From NCBI GenBank assembly GCA_026874595.1, contig CM049310.1, forward strand, positions 76,439,056 to 76,503,055: a stretch of 64,000 bases of DNA, read 5' to 3'. The number at the start of each line of letters is the position of its first letter. The first letter of the stretch is position 1. Position numbers and translations under genes: made by a program. Shown one piece after another: positions 1-12,259 of this stretch. The stretch is from Sipunculus nudus. Taxonomy: Eukaryota > Annelida > Sipuncula > Golfingiida > Sipunculidae. The notes beneath the pieces were generated by a model. That model did no database searches, was not told the DNA's origin, and saw only the letters and a program-made list of their open reading frames with translations.

Positions 1-42
1 ATTTCAATGTATTTTGTGTATCAGCTCTACGCAATCCGCTAT

Positions 43-384
43 GGCCAAAAAAATTAAAGGTATGGTTCTCAGGCACCGCCCGCATCAATTTTAAACCCCC
101 GCATCAAAAAATTTTATTTTGATTATTAATAGAAACTCACCAATTTCAAGCTGCAGCCGCTCAGATATTTCTTTCAAGAAGAAAAAATCATACAATTTCA
201 TTTGTTTTGTAGTGTTGTTACTTGTTAAGCAAAATAAATCTATTATTTTAATGCTTTTCCCTTTTCATTTGACATTTTTATCGAAACATACCAAAAAATT
301 AAAAATGAAAAAAACCGCCCGCCCGCCCGCATTGATTTCTGAAGAAAAAGTGCCTGAGAACCATACCTTTTTTTTATTTTGGCC
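43..384. mobile_element. Harbinger-like MITE, copy A
   Basis: Non-coding element of about 340 bp bounded by long inverted repeats. Both ends start with GGCCAAAA and share GGTATGGTTCTCAGGCAC; the right end is the reverse complement, GTGCCTGAGAACCATACC. A related copy at 34367-34669 has the same ends. GGCC termini fit PIF/Harbinger MITEs, but the flanking trinucleotides of this copy (TAT, TGA) do not form a clean target duplication. No transposase is present. Confidence 0.7.
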
Positions 385-425
385 TGACACAGCACTGTTG
401 ATTCATTCAGATCCGTGTACTATTA

Positions 426-426
<1 letters not shown>

Positions 427-468
<42 letters not shown>
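427..468. repeat. (TA)n microsatellite
   Basis: About 21 uninterrupted TA units, just outside the MITE. Confidence 0.95.
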
Positions 469-469
<1 letters not shown>

Positions 470-589
470 TATACTCTTTGAATCACCACACTGAAACAAT
501 ACTCAGCATTAACTTGTGACATCATGCGTAACGACCCCATTAGTCACAAATGTGCTATACATGAAAGAAAATACACGATGCGAAAAGAA

Positions 590-955
590 TCGGCCAGGCG
601 TTCTTGTAAAGTGCACCTTGGTTAAATATTATAGGTCAAAGGTTACTGCAGTCACATGGGAGGGTTCTTTATATCTACGAGTAAGTAAACCTACTCGGCC
701 ATTTTACTTCTATGACGAGCGAATAAATCGCCGTAGCTGGAACCCAATTCTACGGTTTAAAACTTTATTTATAGGACATGCAATGTCAATATACATGTAT
801 CTAATACAATCGACATTTTTTACAAATGTATTATGTTTGGTGGATGGTCAAGGTTCATAAAGAACCGGTTAGGCGTCCTTGCAACGTGTCTTATTTCTAG
901 TACAACTTTACAGGTCAAAGGTCATGGAAATCGGATGTCTGGAAGTTTTATGAGT
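590..955 (+). repeat. Two diverged ~268-bp direct repeat units
   Basis: The stretches 590-690 and 858-955 are alignable by eye (ggccaggcgttcttg versus ggttaggcgtccttg, then AGGTCAAAGGT in both). The second unit has a perfect DR1 nuclear-receptor motif, AGGTCAAAGGTCA, at 912-924. The rest of 470-1303 holds nothing recognisable. Confidence 0.5.
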
Positions 956-1303
956 GAAATCTCTATATGCCGATTTTGTTTAATGGCTGGAATAAATTGT
1001 AACGAAATGGCTGCTGCGAAACTCCATTTCAAGCAATTCCCTTATAATTTGCGGATGAGGGCGCGGTCATCCGATAAGCATTCCTCCGGCTTCTATTTAG
1101 AAGGTACGGGTCTATTAGCCACCAAACTTCTCAGATAAATTTTGATCTGAGAATGTCCTCGGAGTGCGTTCCTATTGTTTTTCAAACACTGACCTCGCAT
1201 AAAAATTTAGAAACCACCCAAGAGGGCTGCCTTATACCCGGTATTAAAGGTATAAGCCTTGTTTCTTCAATTGAGACATGCAAGAATTGATTAAAAATTA
1301 GCC

Positions 1304-2967
1304 TTTTTTTAGCTCAGATGACGGTTAGTCAACTGAGGTAAAGTGATCGGTCAGCGTCCGTCGTCATTCTGTCTGTCCGTCTGTTCTTTGGCACTTTTTG
1401 ACAGTGTTGAATCTACGAATCTGATATAGTAAGATGTCCCTAGGTTCTCCCACCAAACTGGAAATAAGGTCACTGCGACTATGTTCCTTTGAAAAATTTA
1501 GCAAAAATCTCCATTTTTCCATAATCAAGTGGCCAATGGGCCATAAGGCTCGTCTGAATTTGACATACGGGAGACGCATGTATATTAATTACTGATGTCA
1601 TGATCAGCTGAAAATATCATTAAGGAACCTTGAACAATGGATAAGGCGCTCAAAATCATCCATTCTACCCATAATCCTCAAAAAATAAGTAAAAGTGACC
1701 TTATTTAGGGTTTCCAAGACGATTTTACCAAGAACTCCTAGCGAGATGCTGGGTGAGAAGTTTCGATATCGATGCTACGATTTATATCCATCTGACTTAC
1801 ACGGTGCTCAAATCATGTTCTTTCACATAGCTATCAGAAAATAGGTCACAGTGGCCCTATTTAGGGTTTCCAAGAAGATTTTACTAGGACCTCCTTGATC
1901 TTAATTGAATTAGACGTTTCTAGGTCCAATTGCGATGATTTATGTTCATAAGACTTTCACAGTGCAAAATCGTGTTTTATCATTAGCTCACAGAATATAG
2001 GTCACAGTGACCTATTTATTTCAAGATTCAAAGGAGACTGCTTGGGACTTCCATGAATGTCACATTAGATGGCTCTAGGTATAACAGTTAAGTTCCGTGC
2101 TCTGTCTGACTGTTTGGGTGATCAAAATCAAATTTTGACCAGTAGCTCGCAGATTTTAGGTCATTTTGATACAACTTAAGGTTTCCAAGAAGACATTCAA
2201 AGGACTTCTCTTGGAAGGCCCTTTGATGTAACGGTAAACGATTCTAGGGCTTTTGGATACAATGTGTGCCCTGATCGCTCAAAACCATGTTTTTGGTCAG
2301 TAATTCGCAGAATATAGGCCACAGTGACCTATTTTTAGACATCCAAACAGTTTTGCTCAGGACCTCTCTGGATTTTCATAAGAAGATTATAGACCTAAAG
2401 CAAACAATTTGTGCCTATCCAATGTTCAGGGTACTCAAATCATGTTTTTGGCCCTTGGCTTGCAGAATATTGGTCATCATGACCTAGTTTCACATTTCCC
2501 AGAAACTCCCTGAAAGTTGCTATAGAAGATTCTGGGCGTATCGGATGGAATTTGTGCCCATTTGACATATAGGGTGCTCAGATCATTTTTTTCCCGATAG
2601 CTCGTTAGAGTGGTAATATAGGTTACAGTGAATAATTTTTAAATTTCCAAAGACATTTGGACAGACTTTGAATAGTACGTTTGAAGATCCTGAGCCAAAC
2701 AGATACCATTTTTGCCCCTTAAAACTGTCTGGGTGCTAGGACTGTGTGTTTCGACCCGTAGCTCGCAAAATATAGGTCACCATTACCTCATCTTAGGTTT
2801 CCAAGAAGATTTGCCTAGAAACTTCCAAGATGCACATGCAGTTAGAAGTTTCTAGGTCAACGTTTACGATCTGCGCCCTCTTAAAGGCCGGACGGGCGGA
2901 TGGGCGGACGTGCGACGGACAAATAATGAACGTTTTAGCTCAGATGACTCACAGTCAGCGGAGCTAA
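1304..2967. repeat. Tandem array of ~155-bp units inside a dispersed element
   Basis: The block opens with AGCTCAGATGAC and closes with the same motif (near 2938). Next to each end is a CGTCCGTC-type or GGGCGGACG-type run, and hairpin-forming sequence (AGCTCAGATGAC...GTCAGCGGAGCT) lies at the right end. Between them are about eight diverged units of roughly 149-159 bp. Each has a phrase like GCTCGCAGAATATAGGTCAC, then TTTCCAAGAAGATTT and AGGACCTCC. The array at 46180-48715 has the same kind of AGCTCAG...CTGAGCT hairpin and CCGTC run at its start, so the two belong to one class of element. No coding capacity is seen. Confidence 0.75.
1999..2013. promoter_or_regulatory. Perfect ERE-type palindrome in the array
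   Basis: AGGTCACAGTGACCT is an inverted AGGTCA repeat with a 3-bp spacer, the consensus estrogen-receptor-type element. Neighbouring array units carry versions at 1843-1857, 2316-2330, 2471-2485 (perfect core GGTCATCATGACC) and 2774-2788. Function is not implied: these are repeat-borne motifs far from the gene. Confidence 0.5.
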
Positions 2968-3145
2968 TAACTGTTTTAACACTTCAGGTATGCCTTCTCC
3001 CAAGACCACTTGTGTTATTCTGTTCATTTTTGGCAATTATGGTCCTCAATGTATTTCCTATGCACAGAAATGCACCACAAATTAGGTCAATAAAGTGTAA
3101 TTTTAAGAAGTTATGGACTCAAATATAATGTTCCTTGTCAAAACA

Positions 3146-3354
3146 CAGAAGCGGATCGAGGGGAGGGGTCCAGGGGGGTCAGGACCCCCCCCCCCCTCCT
3201 CCTTTCATCTGTTGCAAGCTTTTTAAGGGTTTCACACAAAATTTTGCCCCCCCCCCCTCTTCCGGACCTGGTGATCTTTCTTTTAGGTTTTTCACTTGTC
3301 TTCCTAGGTTGGACCCCCCCCCCCCCCCTTTCCTAAATCCTGGATCCGCCCCTG
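3146..3354. mobile_element. Short MITE-like element with C-rich interior
   Basis: Imperfect terminal inverted repeats: CAGAAGCGGATCGAGG on the left; CCTGGATCCGCCCCTG on the right, reverse complement CAGGGGCGGATCCAGG, 13 of 16 matching. The interior has three long poly-C tracts. CAGGGGCGGATCC-type termini occur in hAT-like MITEs; that assignment is tentative. No clear target duplication is seen. Confidence 0.5.
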
Positions 3355-3429
3355 AAACATCAGGATATATACTTTACATGGTAACGGTTGAAGATAGAGA
3401 GTCTTTTCAACTATAGGCGGTGAGGGGGC

Positions 3430-3800
3430 TGTTGTGTGTGTGCGTGTGTGTGTGTGGGGGGGGGGGGGGATACGATCTGAAACTGTAGAGTGTAAGTGCA
3501 GCGAACACAGCAAGTGCTATACATGCGATGCTAATGTTAACCTATGATTTAGCAAAATAATCATAACTGTGTTTACATGTATACTTGTTTTAAAGTACAA
3601 CAAAATTATTAACAAAGAAGTAATGTCCGTTTCTTGAAATATTTTAATGCCGTTGACATGAAATGCAAAGTTTCATTATAGAATAACATGGTCCCCTGTA
3701 CCCCATAACACAAGTTATACCTGCAAATAGGCCTACAACCGCATGCTCACATACAACATAGGGATAGGTGTGTGTGTGTGGGGTGGGGGGGGGGGGGGGG
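3430..3800. repeat. GT/G-rich low-complexity tracts
   Basis: TG dinucleotide runs followed by poly-G occur at about 3432-3469 and again at about 3770-3801. The sequence between them is plain AT-rich spacer, as is 3802-4560. Confidence 0.85.
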
Positions 3801-4569
3801 GTTCATAACCACCGTCTCCACCGCCTATGCTTTTTCAAGCATTATTGTACGACGTTTATACTGTTTTCTCTGAATAAAACATGTAATGTAAATAATGATA
3901 AGACATTGACCTCTCCCAGGTCGAGCGCCCATTGACCATTGCAATCAAGTATACATTTGCTAGTAAAATATTGTAATGGTCTGTATTAAATATAACGTTT
4001 GTATTAAATTCTGTCTTTGTCAATGCAAATTCAGTTCAAGAATCTCTTTACCTTTTTCATGAGTACAGTATACACTTATCCATATGTGCTTGTCAGTCTG
4101 TTACATGTGTACACATATAAATGAGGTGGTCAGCGCAGAATGACCAATGTCCATCATTAATTATCAATTAGTGTAAATCAGTGTTCCAGTCGAAAAGTTA
4201 TAAATTTCTTAAACGTTGATAATTATGACTGGCCGCTTGATTCATATTTATACATCTGTGCAGCCAATATCGAGCTATGCGTTCAGAATGTAGTAATGTA
4301 TACTCTTTTAAAAATACGAAATAAATTTCCAGGTTTTCGTTGTATCACGCGAACAGTAAATCTAAAGTTAATTTATAAAGGATTCAAGGAAATATATTTG
4401 ATGCCTGGGATATCGATACCGTATACAAAGTATGTAAGTTAATGTGAATAACTATACATGATGCGGTTTCTTTAAACTTGACCAGTATTCCGGGATTTTT
4501 AGTTTTTACTAAATCAATAATCGCCAAATATACCTTGAAATGAAGTTGAACATGACGGCCTACGTGACC

Positions 4570-4571
<2 letters not shown>

Positions 4572-4616
<45 letters not shown>

Positions 4617-4621
4617 CGTGA

Positions 4622-4657
<36 letters not shown>
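4572..4657. repeat. Two adjacent (TA)n microsatellites
   Basis: Two TA runs (about 4572-4608 and 4625-4657) are separated by a short unit containing ACGTGACCATATA. The unit ACGTGACCATG also precedes the first run, so a local duplication created the pair. Confidence 0.9.
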
Positions 4658-4659
<2 letters not shown>

Positions 4660-4660
<1 letters not shown>

Positions 4661-6570
4661 CCTTTCCGTGGAGTGACCAATATATAATACGTCATACACG
4701 CTCATGACCCATATGAATGCGTGGCAGACATAATCATTGCACCATAACCTTTCCGGCCACAAGTGCCTGGGTATATGAAAGCTCGGCAGTTCTTAAGAAT
4801 TGTATAGCTTCGGGTCAGGCACAACTTGTTGAACTAGGTCAGTCGATCAAGTGCAATCTCTATAAACGAGGCATTAAGTACACCATAACCTTGACTCAAC
4901 CACCAAGGTCTTAAGTACAACCGAACTGCACTGGACATTTTAATATTCCCTGATTCACTACATCACCCCCTCCCTACCCCCACCCCCCTCCTCCCAGTAA
5001 GTTCCATTTCTATTATCTCTGAAAGAACTCAACAAACATATAATTAATCGGTAATTAAGTAAATTATGTTGCTGTTTCCTTCAAATATTGTAAAAAGAAA
5101 ACTCTAGGATTCGCCATAATGATAAGATATATATTTAAAAGCCTGAAACAACTCTTAAAGCCTTTTTCCATGATTCCCCATATAATATTCAACAGTCTTG
5201 TTAAAATACGAACGTTTAAACTATACTGTACATATTGAGTATTGCCTATATTTCTCTTCTGTCTTTGATTTACCACTGGTTATAGACTTTGATGTTAATA
5301 TGACCTGAACTTTGTTATAACAACAACCTTTCACCCAAACCTATGTAGGAGTTATTTCGTTTTTAAGATGGCAGATTTGCCTTTCAAATATAAATTAATT
5401 ATAAATGTCCGGGGTTGGGATGATTCCCTCCTTGCCGCTATATGTCACACGTTAATGTAAGTATCGAGTTATAGTATTACCTTTTAGAGTTCAAAACTGA
5501 TTTTAAGATATATTTGCCTGTTATTTAATTAACCATTCAACAGCATGATCCACTCCCTACAAACATGTTGTGATCATTTGTTGAATCTCTGAATATAAGC
5601 ATCTCTCGCAGAGGTTTCTTGACGACAGCCAATTGAACGCCACACATGAAATGACTTGATACCATTGAGACGGCTTTACATGTAATCTTGAGTGTTCATT
5701 CATCACCAGCTGTGGTCTAATGTTAAGATTAGTGGGTGTTAACTACGGTATTAAGGCAGTATAGACGCCTACTGAGTCGTATATTTACGGTTATACTTTG
5801 GAAAGGAGAATCAAGAAGTTTAAAGGTTCTCATGAAAAGGATTAGTCTCATTAAAACAGAAGGATTAGTCTCATTATAATAGAAGTCTGACCAGTTGTAT
5901 TTACAACTGGCGAGGACTTTTATAAACACATTTCGTTATTATATTGCCTTTTGTGTTGAAATACGATGTCCCCTACAGAGAACAGGAATGAAAGTACAGA
6001 AGAAATGTAAATTAAAATTCCAAATATGTATATACAAACTTAAATTGTTGAATAAAAATACCATGAGCAGACCATTGTAATTGATTCGAAAAATATAACC
6101 GAAATAAACTGGAGTTTAATATGAACTGAAGAACAAAAGCTCAGATAAATGCTTCTAATTTGATGATATTACATGTAGCTCTTATGTTTGCATAATTAAG
6201 TAATGCTCCCTTAAGCCACGCTCAGGCTATATTTTACTGATCTCTTATATACATTCTTCTGGTTTTCCTTATACGTTTGTGGATACCATTTACTTTACTT
6301 TAACTTGATGTTACTTTTAGGTGGGAGAAGTTGTGACCGCTTTTCTAGATCCCATATTCGCCCCCTATAATAATTCTTTCGAAGAACCTACCTTTTGAAA
6401 AAAGGGCGACCTACGTAACTTCAGCGCGAGTTGTAGCATGAAGCTGTCAATGAATAACAGAAACGTCATCATGCAAATTTGAGATGACCGATCTTCTCTG
6501 AAAATGAACGCTCTCTCAGAGTAGAATCACACAGGGGCACATTATGGCTTTTGGCCAGGGGGAAGCACCG
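4660..6570. other. Intergenic spacer, no gene recognised
   Basis: AT-rich sequence with stops in all frames and only short chance ORFs. There is a C-rich patch at about 4965-4997 and no recognisable repeat family or RNA gene. Confidence 0.6.
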
Positions 6571-6574
6571 TTGA

Positions 6575-6800
6575 TGCAAGCTTTCCTATATGAAACAATT
6601 CCATGAAAAGTTCATTGAGTATAACATACCGCTTTTTCATTGTCCTTCTTGGGCTGCTGAAGGCTTTCGACGCCGTCAACAGGAAGGCTCTTTTAGCAGT
6701 CCATTAGCGTATCGCATTGCCACAGATTTGTAAATATTCTATAGGTATATATATACCAGTCTGTACCAGGGAGACATAAATTAGCTACCAGATGCTCTGT
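6575..6800 (+). pseudogene. Relic of a LINE-type reverse transcriptase
   Basis: Translation of about 6645-6720 reads LLKAFDAVNRKALLAV. This matches the conserved start of the palm subdomain (motif A, KAFDxVNR) of non-LTR retrotransposon reverse transcriptases. A preceding piece in another frame (about 6596-6640) reads EKFIEYNIPLF, as expected just N-terminal of this motif, so a frameshift separates the two. Downstream there is a stop right after LLAVH, and further stops. Only about 70 codons are visible and no endonuclease, poly-A tail or target duplication was found. It is a dead fragment; the LINE clade cannot be assigned. Confidence 0.6.
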
Positions 6801-7371
6801 TTTCATCGTCCCTCTTAGTTAATGATGTATAGTTGCATGGTAGTGATTAGATTATAGTTCATAGTATTGTTTGGTGTTTTAAAGTAAAACTCAACTCTGT
6901 TAAGACTGGAAAATAATTTTCGTCGTATAAGTGCATATTGGCAAGAAAAGTGGTATCAATGAGCCCTAACTTTGAACATGACCTTTTGGGGAGGAGTCGC
7001 ACACCTATCTGTATTAGTTTACACAATACATTATGAATTATCTTATTTGGCTAGCATCCCATTCACCCTCTTTCATTTGCACGGTGTTCTAAGTACGTTA
7101 ACTCAAATAATTAAGTCAATTATAATTATTCCAATTACGGATCTATCTTATATCTAGAATTGAAAATATTAACTGGTATGTAATCTTAGCACGTGGATGG
7201 CAGGGTCAGGACGTAGCAAAATAGTTGAATGTACGGGGCGAAAGGTCTCCGCGGTTAAATCCTATATAGCAAGTGCTTCTACAGCAAAATGGTGTACTAG
7301 AAATAGGACGAATCTATGCCTCCGCCATTCACTTATTTGGCCCGTATTGCCAGCTCCATTCGTGCATAATT

Positions 7372-7560
7372 TTAAGTGACTGTACATTTATGAATATTCC
7401 TTGAAGACATTCTTTGATCTGGATCATGTGCCGAATCCACACCAAAATCTTATCGATTCTTCATTATTTCATTCCCGAAATGTCCGTTAAGTTCATAAAG
7501 ATCCGTTCATGATTGCGTGTGGACAAACACACACACACAAACACATAAACAGGAATTAAC
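7372..7560 (-). repeat. Dispersed repeat family R1, minus-strand copy
   Basis: Reverse complement of the family at 9905-10255, 11517-11800 and 51099-51425. Shared landmarks are GCAATCATGAACGG, TTCGGGAATG and TTTTGGTGTGGAT. Non-coding. Confidence 0.6.
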
Positions 7561-8115
7561 TACCCTCCTGGCCGGGGGCAAATATCGATAAAACCTCAGA
7601 TTTTATTCTCAATCTGTTATCATTTCAGTTAAGATAACCTGACATCAGGAATTAATATTTAATATTATTAACATATCGGACATAGCGTAAACACGACGAC
7701 CTTTATCCTCGGTCACACAAACATTTGGCAAACCTCCACGTACACACGTGCAAAACGATTTACAGTTCATTCAACAGTTCAGTGCAGCAAGAGCAAAAAC
7801 CCTATGATCCCCATAGTCATCTTAAAGCGTGACCTTGGAAGGCCTGCTCTATATACAGTCCATGGCCACTAGTATTGAACACTTGTCACATGACTCAGTT
7901 ACGTGCATGTCTAAAACAGATATTTGGCTAACGGGACTCTATATCCACCTGTGGACATTTTCCATATGACAATACGGACAGAATCTCCCTTTCATACATA
8001 AAACTGATGTTGAAAATTAAAACATGTAACTATAGTTTAAAAATAATAACATACAAAATAATAGTTGAATACTGATAACATATAAAACTATAGTTGAAAT
8101 TAATAACATATAAAA
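7561..8115. other. Intergenic spacer
   Basis: No gene or clear element. Three short phrases of the type AATAACATATAAAACTA repeat at about 8045-8115, just before the Helentron-like element. Confidence 0.5.
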
Positions 8116-9556
8116 CTAGATATTTCTTGGCACCGCAGGTGCCATATGTCCCCAGAATTAACCCCCCCCCCCCACTTTAAGAATAGCCCCCCCCCCCCCC
8201 CCTCTTCACCAGCATACACTGACACTTGGCAAGCCACTATGGTTTCTTCCATCTATCAACTTGAGAAACAATATTTTCACCAAATATGGGGGCCAATACG
8301 GTGAATCATTCTTGAGAAAATAGCATTAATTTCTGGAAACAGGAAGGTAGGTGGCGCCACCAGTCTGGTAGACATGCCAAATTAAGACCAATACCTTAAA
8401 CCATTCCGGAGATATGGGCAACTTACACCCAAAGCACATGTACAGATGGACGCCACGGAAAAACGATCGTAGATGGCGCCACCAGTCTAGAGTACAAGAT
8501 GGAGGAGTTCAAGATCTATGAATATGTTCATTTCAGGCCAGTAGGGCAAATCACTCCTCAGAAAAGGGCATTAATTTATTCTACAAAAACGGGAAGCTAG
8601 GGGGCGTCACCTGTCTGGTTAACGATAAAACTTTCCAAGATGGATGGACATGCCAAATTTCAGACCAATACCTTGAACCATTCCGGCGGTATGAGCAATT
8701 TTCACCGAAAGCAAACGTACCGATGGACGCCACACAATTACGATTGCAGATAGTGCCACCAGTCGTGAATACAAGATGCAGGTATCCAAGACCAATGGGC
8801 ACCCACCATTTCAGCTAAATCTGCCCATTAGTTTTAGACTTATAATGCTCTAAGGACTGTCAAGTGGCAAAGATTGCTTATTAAAAGGCGCGTAAACAAG
8901 AAAAGGACAGAAGGTGGCGCTACCTGCATGTCTTCCGCAGCAGACAAAGCCATCCAAGATCTTTGTACAATTCGATTTTGGACCAATCCATACATCCCTT
9001 ATTGAGATAATAATCATTTTGTGTTATTTCCACCATATATGGCAAAATTCAAGGTGAAAGCAACTCTCATAGGAGAGGTCATAACCCCATTTGGAATATA
9101 CATCATCCCATTACCCATGTCTATGTATATGCATAATATGAAAGAAATCTGTCCATTAGTTTTAGACTTAAAATGCTCACAGTACTGTAAAGTGGCAATG
9201 ATGGGGTATTAAATGGCACGAACACAAGTAAAAGAATAACAGGTGGCGCTATCAGTTTCCGGTACATGACAACACTATCCAAGATCTTCGGTCAAGTTGA
9301 TATTGGTTCAATTCATGCAAGATTTCTTGATATATTTAAGAATTTGTGTGATTTTCCCCTAAAATAGACTTATTCAAGGTCAAGGTCACTGACCCAATTT
9401 GAAATAGGCTTCGTCCTCTCACCCATATCTATGCACATGTCAGGTTTGGTAAAGATCCGTAACATATTTTTTGAGTTTCGTCAAAACGACTTGAAATCTC
9501 GGCGGCGGCGGCGCGACAGTACTTTAACCATAGTGTCCCGACTTTACCTGGGGATA
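8116..9556 (-). mobile_element. Helentron/HINE-like non-autonomous element, copy 1
   Basis: Read on the minus strand, this copy starts GTATCCCCAG and ends with a hairpin GGCACC-TGC-GGTGCC followed by AAGAAATATCTAG and a flanking T. A terminal CTAG (CTRR) shortly after a hairpin, with T on both sides, is the structure of rolling-circle Helentron-associated elements (HINE/DINE-1 type). GTATCCCCAG recurs inverted near the 3' end, as such elements show. The inside has poly-C tracts, repeated sub-units and several GGTGGCGCCACC-type palindromes. A perfect DR0 motif, AGGTCAAGGTCA, is at 9377-9388 on the + strand. No Rep/helicase is encoded. It is about half the length of copies 2 and 3. Confidence 0.7.
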
Positions 9557-9904
9557 CAACTGTAGCTGAAAATTAAAATTTATATCGTATTTCTAGATCT
9601 GTTGCGAATTCTACCCTGAATTCTCATTTTACGTTAAACATAAACATCTGATATTTTGACCTGTGTGATTGCAGTGACTGCAGCAATATGATTCAAAATA
9701 TGTTCTTCTCAGTTTTGAGTTAAAAATATGCATTCTCTGGAATGCAGGATTCCTGCCTCACGTTGGCGGTTCTTAATGTGGGGTACCCCGCAACTTTATA
9801 AGTTCAAAGTTAACATACCTGATACAAATTGTAGCTGTACACTTCCGGTGAGTCAAGGTTATTAACATGAGGTTAATAAGGTGACAACTTTATCTCAAGA
9901 ACCG

Positions 9905-10255
9905 GATCTGGTTGCCTCCGACAGGAGGGTATGCGTTCATCCTCGTTCGTGTGTGTGTTTGTGTGATTGTTCACAAGATAACTGACGCAATCATGAACAG
10001 AATCTCTTGAAATTTGCAGGGAAGTTCGGGAATGGGCCACTTAAGATTTAATTAGATTTTGGTGTGGATCCGGAACATTATCCCGAGTTATGAACGTCAT
10101 CAAGGAATAATCACAAATGTAAAGTCACCCGCACAAATGAACCTGGGATTATGGATCGAATAAGTGAATGCAAATATGGTTTTGGTAGCATCCCATGATA
10201 TAGGGACCTCCGACATGGCGGAGGTTTGCATTCCAAAGAATGCAGGTTTCTTGTT
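9905..10255 (+). repeat. Dispersed repeat family R1, fullest copy
   Basis: Begins GTTGCCTCCGACAGGAGGGT and ends near a palindromic CCTCCGACATGGCGGAGG and TGCATTCCAAAGAATGCA. Landmarks inside are GCAATCATGAACAG, TTCGGGAATGG and TTTTGGTGTGGATCC. There are at least three other copies in this window. Short inverted repeats at the edge suggest a MITE-like nature; no coding capacity. Confidence 0.65.
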
Positions 10256-11227
10256 ATTAGTACAAATGTAGGATTATGGTAAAAAGCAAGAAAAACAATG
10301 AATATGATAACATTTATATATAGTATATCTTTCCAACTTGCAATCTTCTTATTTTATTCACATAAATTGATTTTTGTGAAGATGTCTATTCTTAACCACG
10401 TAAATTTATATATGTGAGAGAGAAAAGAATCAATATTTCTTTAAGAAGAAAAATGAGATAAGTATAGGAATATTTGAAGATTATAAAACCCCTACCTTTC
10501 ATGGAAGAATCTGACTACAGAGCTTATTCTGAAGGACTACTGCAATTAGACAGGACTAGCAAATTCCAAACTTGAATGCATACTAGAATACCTTTTATTA
10601 TATCATGCGTTCTTTAAGCCTATATTGATTATAGCCTTACTGTTTGAGGAAATTGTGCTTGTACTTTCAGTTTTCCCCTTCAGTGGCTTTAATGCCGAGA
10701 ATGCACCAGAAAAAAATCTCTGGCATTAATGATCACTCGCGCAGGAGATCAGCAATCATCCATAGCAATGGATTCGTGATCACATTTCTTTACCTTGTAT
10801 ATCAATGGACTCGCCCCTTCATATCTGATTAAGGATTTTCCTTTTGACATTGGTGTTGAGCAGTATTACTCTCATGCATGTATACATATAAATCTTCCGA
10901 AACCGCGTACAGAAATAAAAAAAATCTTTTATGTAGAGAGTGTTTTATAGAACAGCTTTCCGATAAAGCTAAAAAGTGTCAACACTTTTATGAGCTTTAA
11001 AAGGTTAGCGCACTTTCATATAACAGTGTTTAATATATAAATCTTTTCATTTTCTACTTTCTACTTTTCTATTTCTATTTATGCGTTTTAAATATTAAGC
11101 AATCTACTGCATAAAGTTCACTTCGTAACTATACTTGATATCAGTGTCTATAAATTTCAGCTTTACTCGTTAGCTAAATTCTCATTTTCCCCAGGTTTGA
11201 ACCTCAAACTTCCTCTTATAAAATCGT

Positions 11228-11230
<3 letters not shown>
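10256..11230. other. Intergenic spacer
   Basis: AT-rich, no gene, RNA or repeat family recognised. Confidence 0.5.

Positions 11231-11231
<1 letters not shown>

Positions 11232-11282
<51 letters not shown>
11232..11282. repeat. (TA)n microsatellite
   Basis: Uninterrupted TA run of about 25 units. Confidence 0.95.
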
Positions 11283-11285
<3 letters not shown>

Positions 11286-11516
11286 TATTGCACCAGACAA
11301 TTTGTTTTTACATATACCTGGTACAACATATACACGTGTACAAAATATGATATCTGAAATTATGTTCAGACATTCCTCGTAAAAGTCTTTAGCAGCTAGA
11401 CAACGGACGACTGATGGTCTAGGACGTACCGACGGACGGAACAGCTCACCTCTGCAGGTGAGCTTTAGATAGGATCACCGAATTATCAGTATTTACTGCT
11501 TCTGTGTACTGTATTG

Positions 11517-11800
11517 TTGCCTCCGCCAGGAAGGTATATGCCCTCAAAACAGTTCGTGTGTGTTTGTGTACGTGTGTTTGTTTGTTTATAATTTGTTTGT
11601 TTGTTATTAATTCGTCCAATAATAAGTGCAATCTTATGAAATTTACAAAGCTTTTCGGAAATGGTCCAAGGAAGAACCAGTCAGACTTAGGTGTGGATCT
11701 GCCTCATTACGAGCAGATATCGCTGCCCCATAAAGCCTTCCAAGAATATTCACATGTACCTCGTCCTTCGAATACTTTTCATTGGCGTCATAAATATTAA
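11517..11800 (+). repeat. Dispersed repeat family R1, diverged copy
   Basis: Starts TTGCCTCCGCCAGGAAGGTA, then TTCGTGTGTGTTTGTG and GGTGTGGATCTGCC, in the order seen in the copy at 9905. A short TTTGTTTGTT expansion is included. Confidence 0.6.
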
Positions 11801-11882
11801 TCTTACTGTAAGGACATGGATACCAGTACGATGTATCATAGTTTTAATTACATCGACTCTGTCTTATCACCAGGACAACGAA
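11759..11882 (+). repeat. Local direct duplication, unit A
   Basis: About 120 bp (CTCGTCCTTCGAATACTTTT through TCATCACCAGGACAA) recurs at about 12884-13001 with few differences, about 1.1 kb downstream in the same orientation. Confidence 0.8.
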
Positions 11883-12136
11883 GCCATGGCCATGAATCGC
11901 CGCAAGTAGTCCCACATTGTCAGGGTCCAATCAACGGTAGATGCCCCCCCCCCCCCCGGGGGGAGGGCCAGCTGGTTTTGTACTTTAAATATGTCTTCCC
12001 TGTCCTCGTCATTATATCTAATTCTGTACCAGACGTACCGCTGACAAGCTGTCTTGCACATATTCTCATTTTAATGGCTTTTTCGATACTTCTATTAAAG
12101 GTGCCCATATATTCACCTATAGCTACCTTTTGATAA

Positions 12137-12138
<2 letters not shown>

Positions 12139-12193
<55 letters not shown>
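12139..12193. repeat. (TA)n microsatellite
   Basis: Uninterrupted TA run of about 27 units. Confidence 0.95.
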
Positions 12194-12196
<3 letters not shown>

Positions 12197-12259
12197 TTCT
12201 GGCTTCCTAGCTCTGTGTATATATATTAATGATCTAAGGGTTATATTTTTGGTTGTGAC

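Noticed and set aside
3135-3513. Proline/histidine-rich ORFs
   Set aside because: They are translations of poly-C and GT-rich tracts inside a MITE and its flank.
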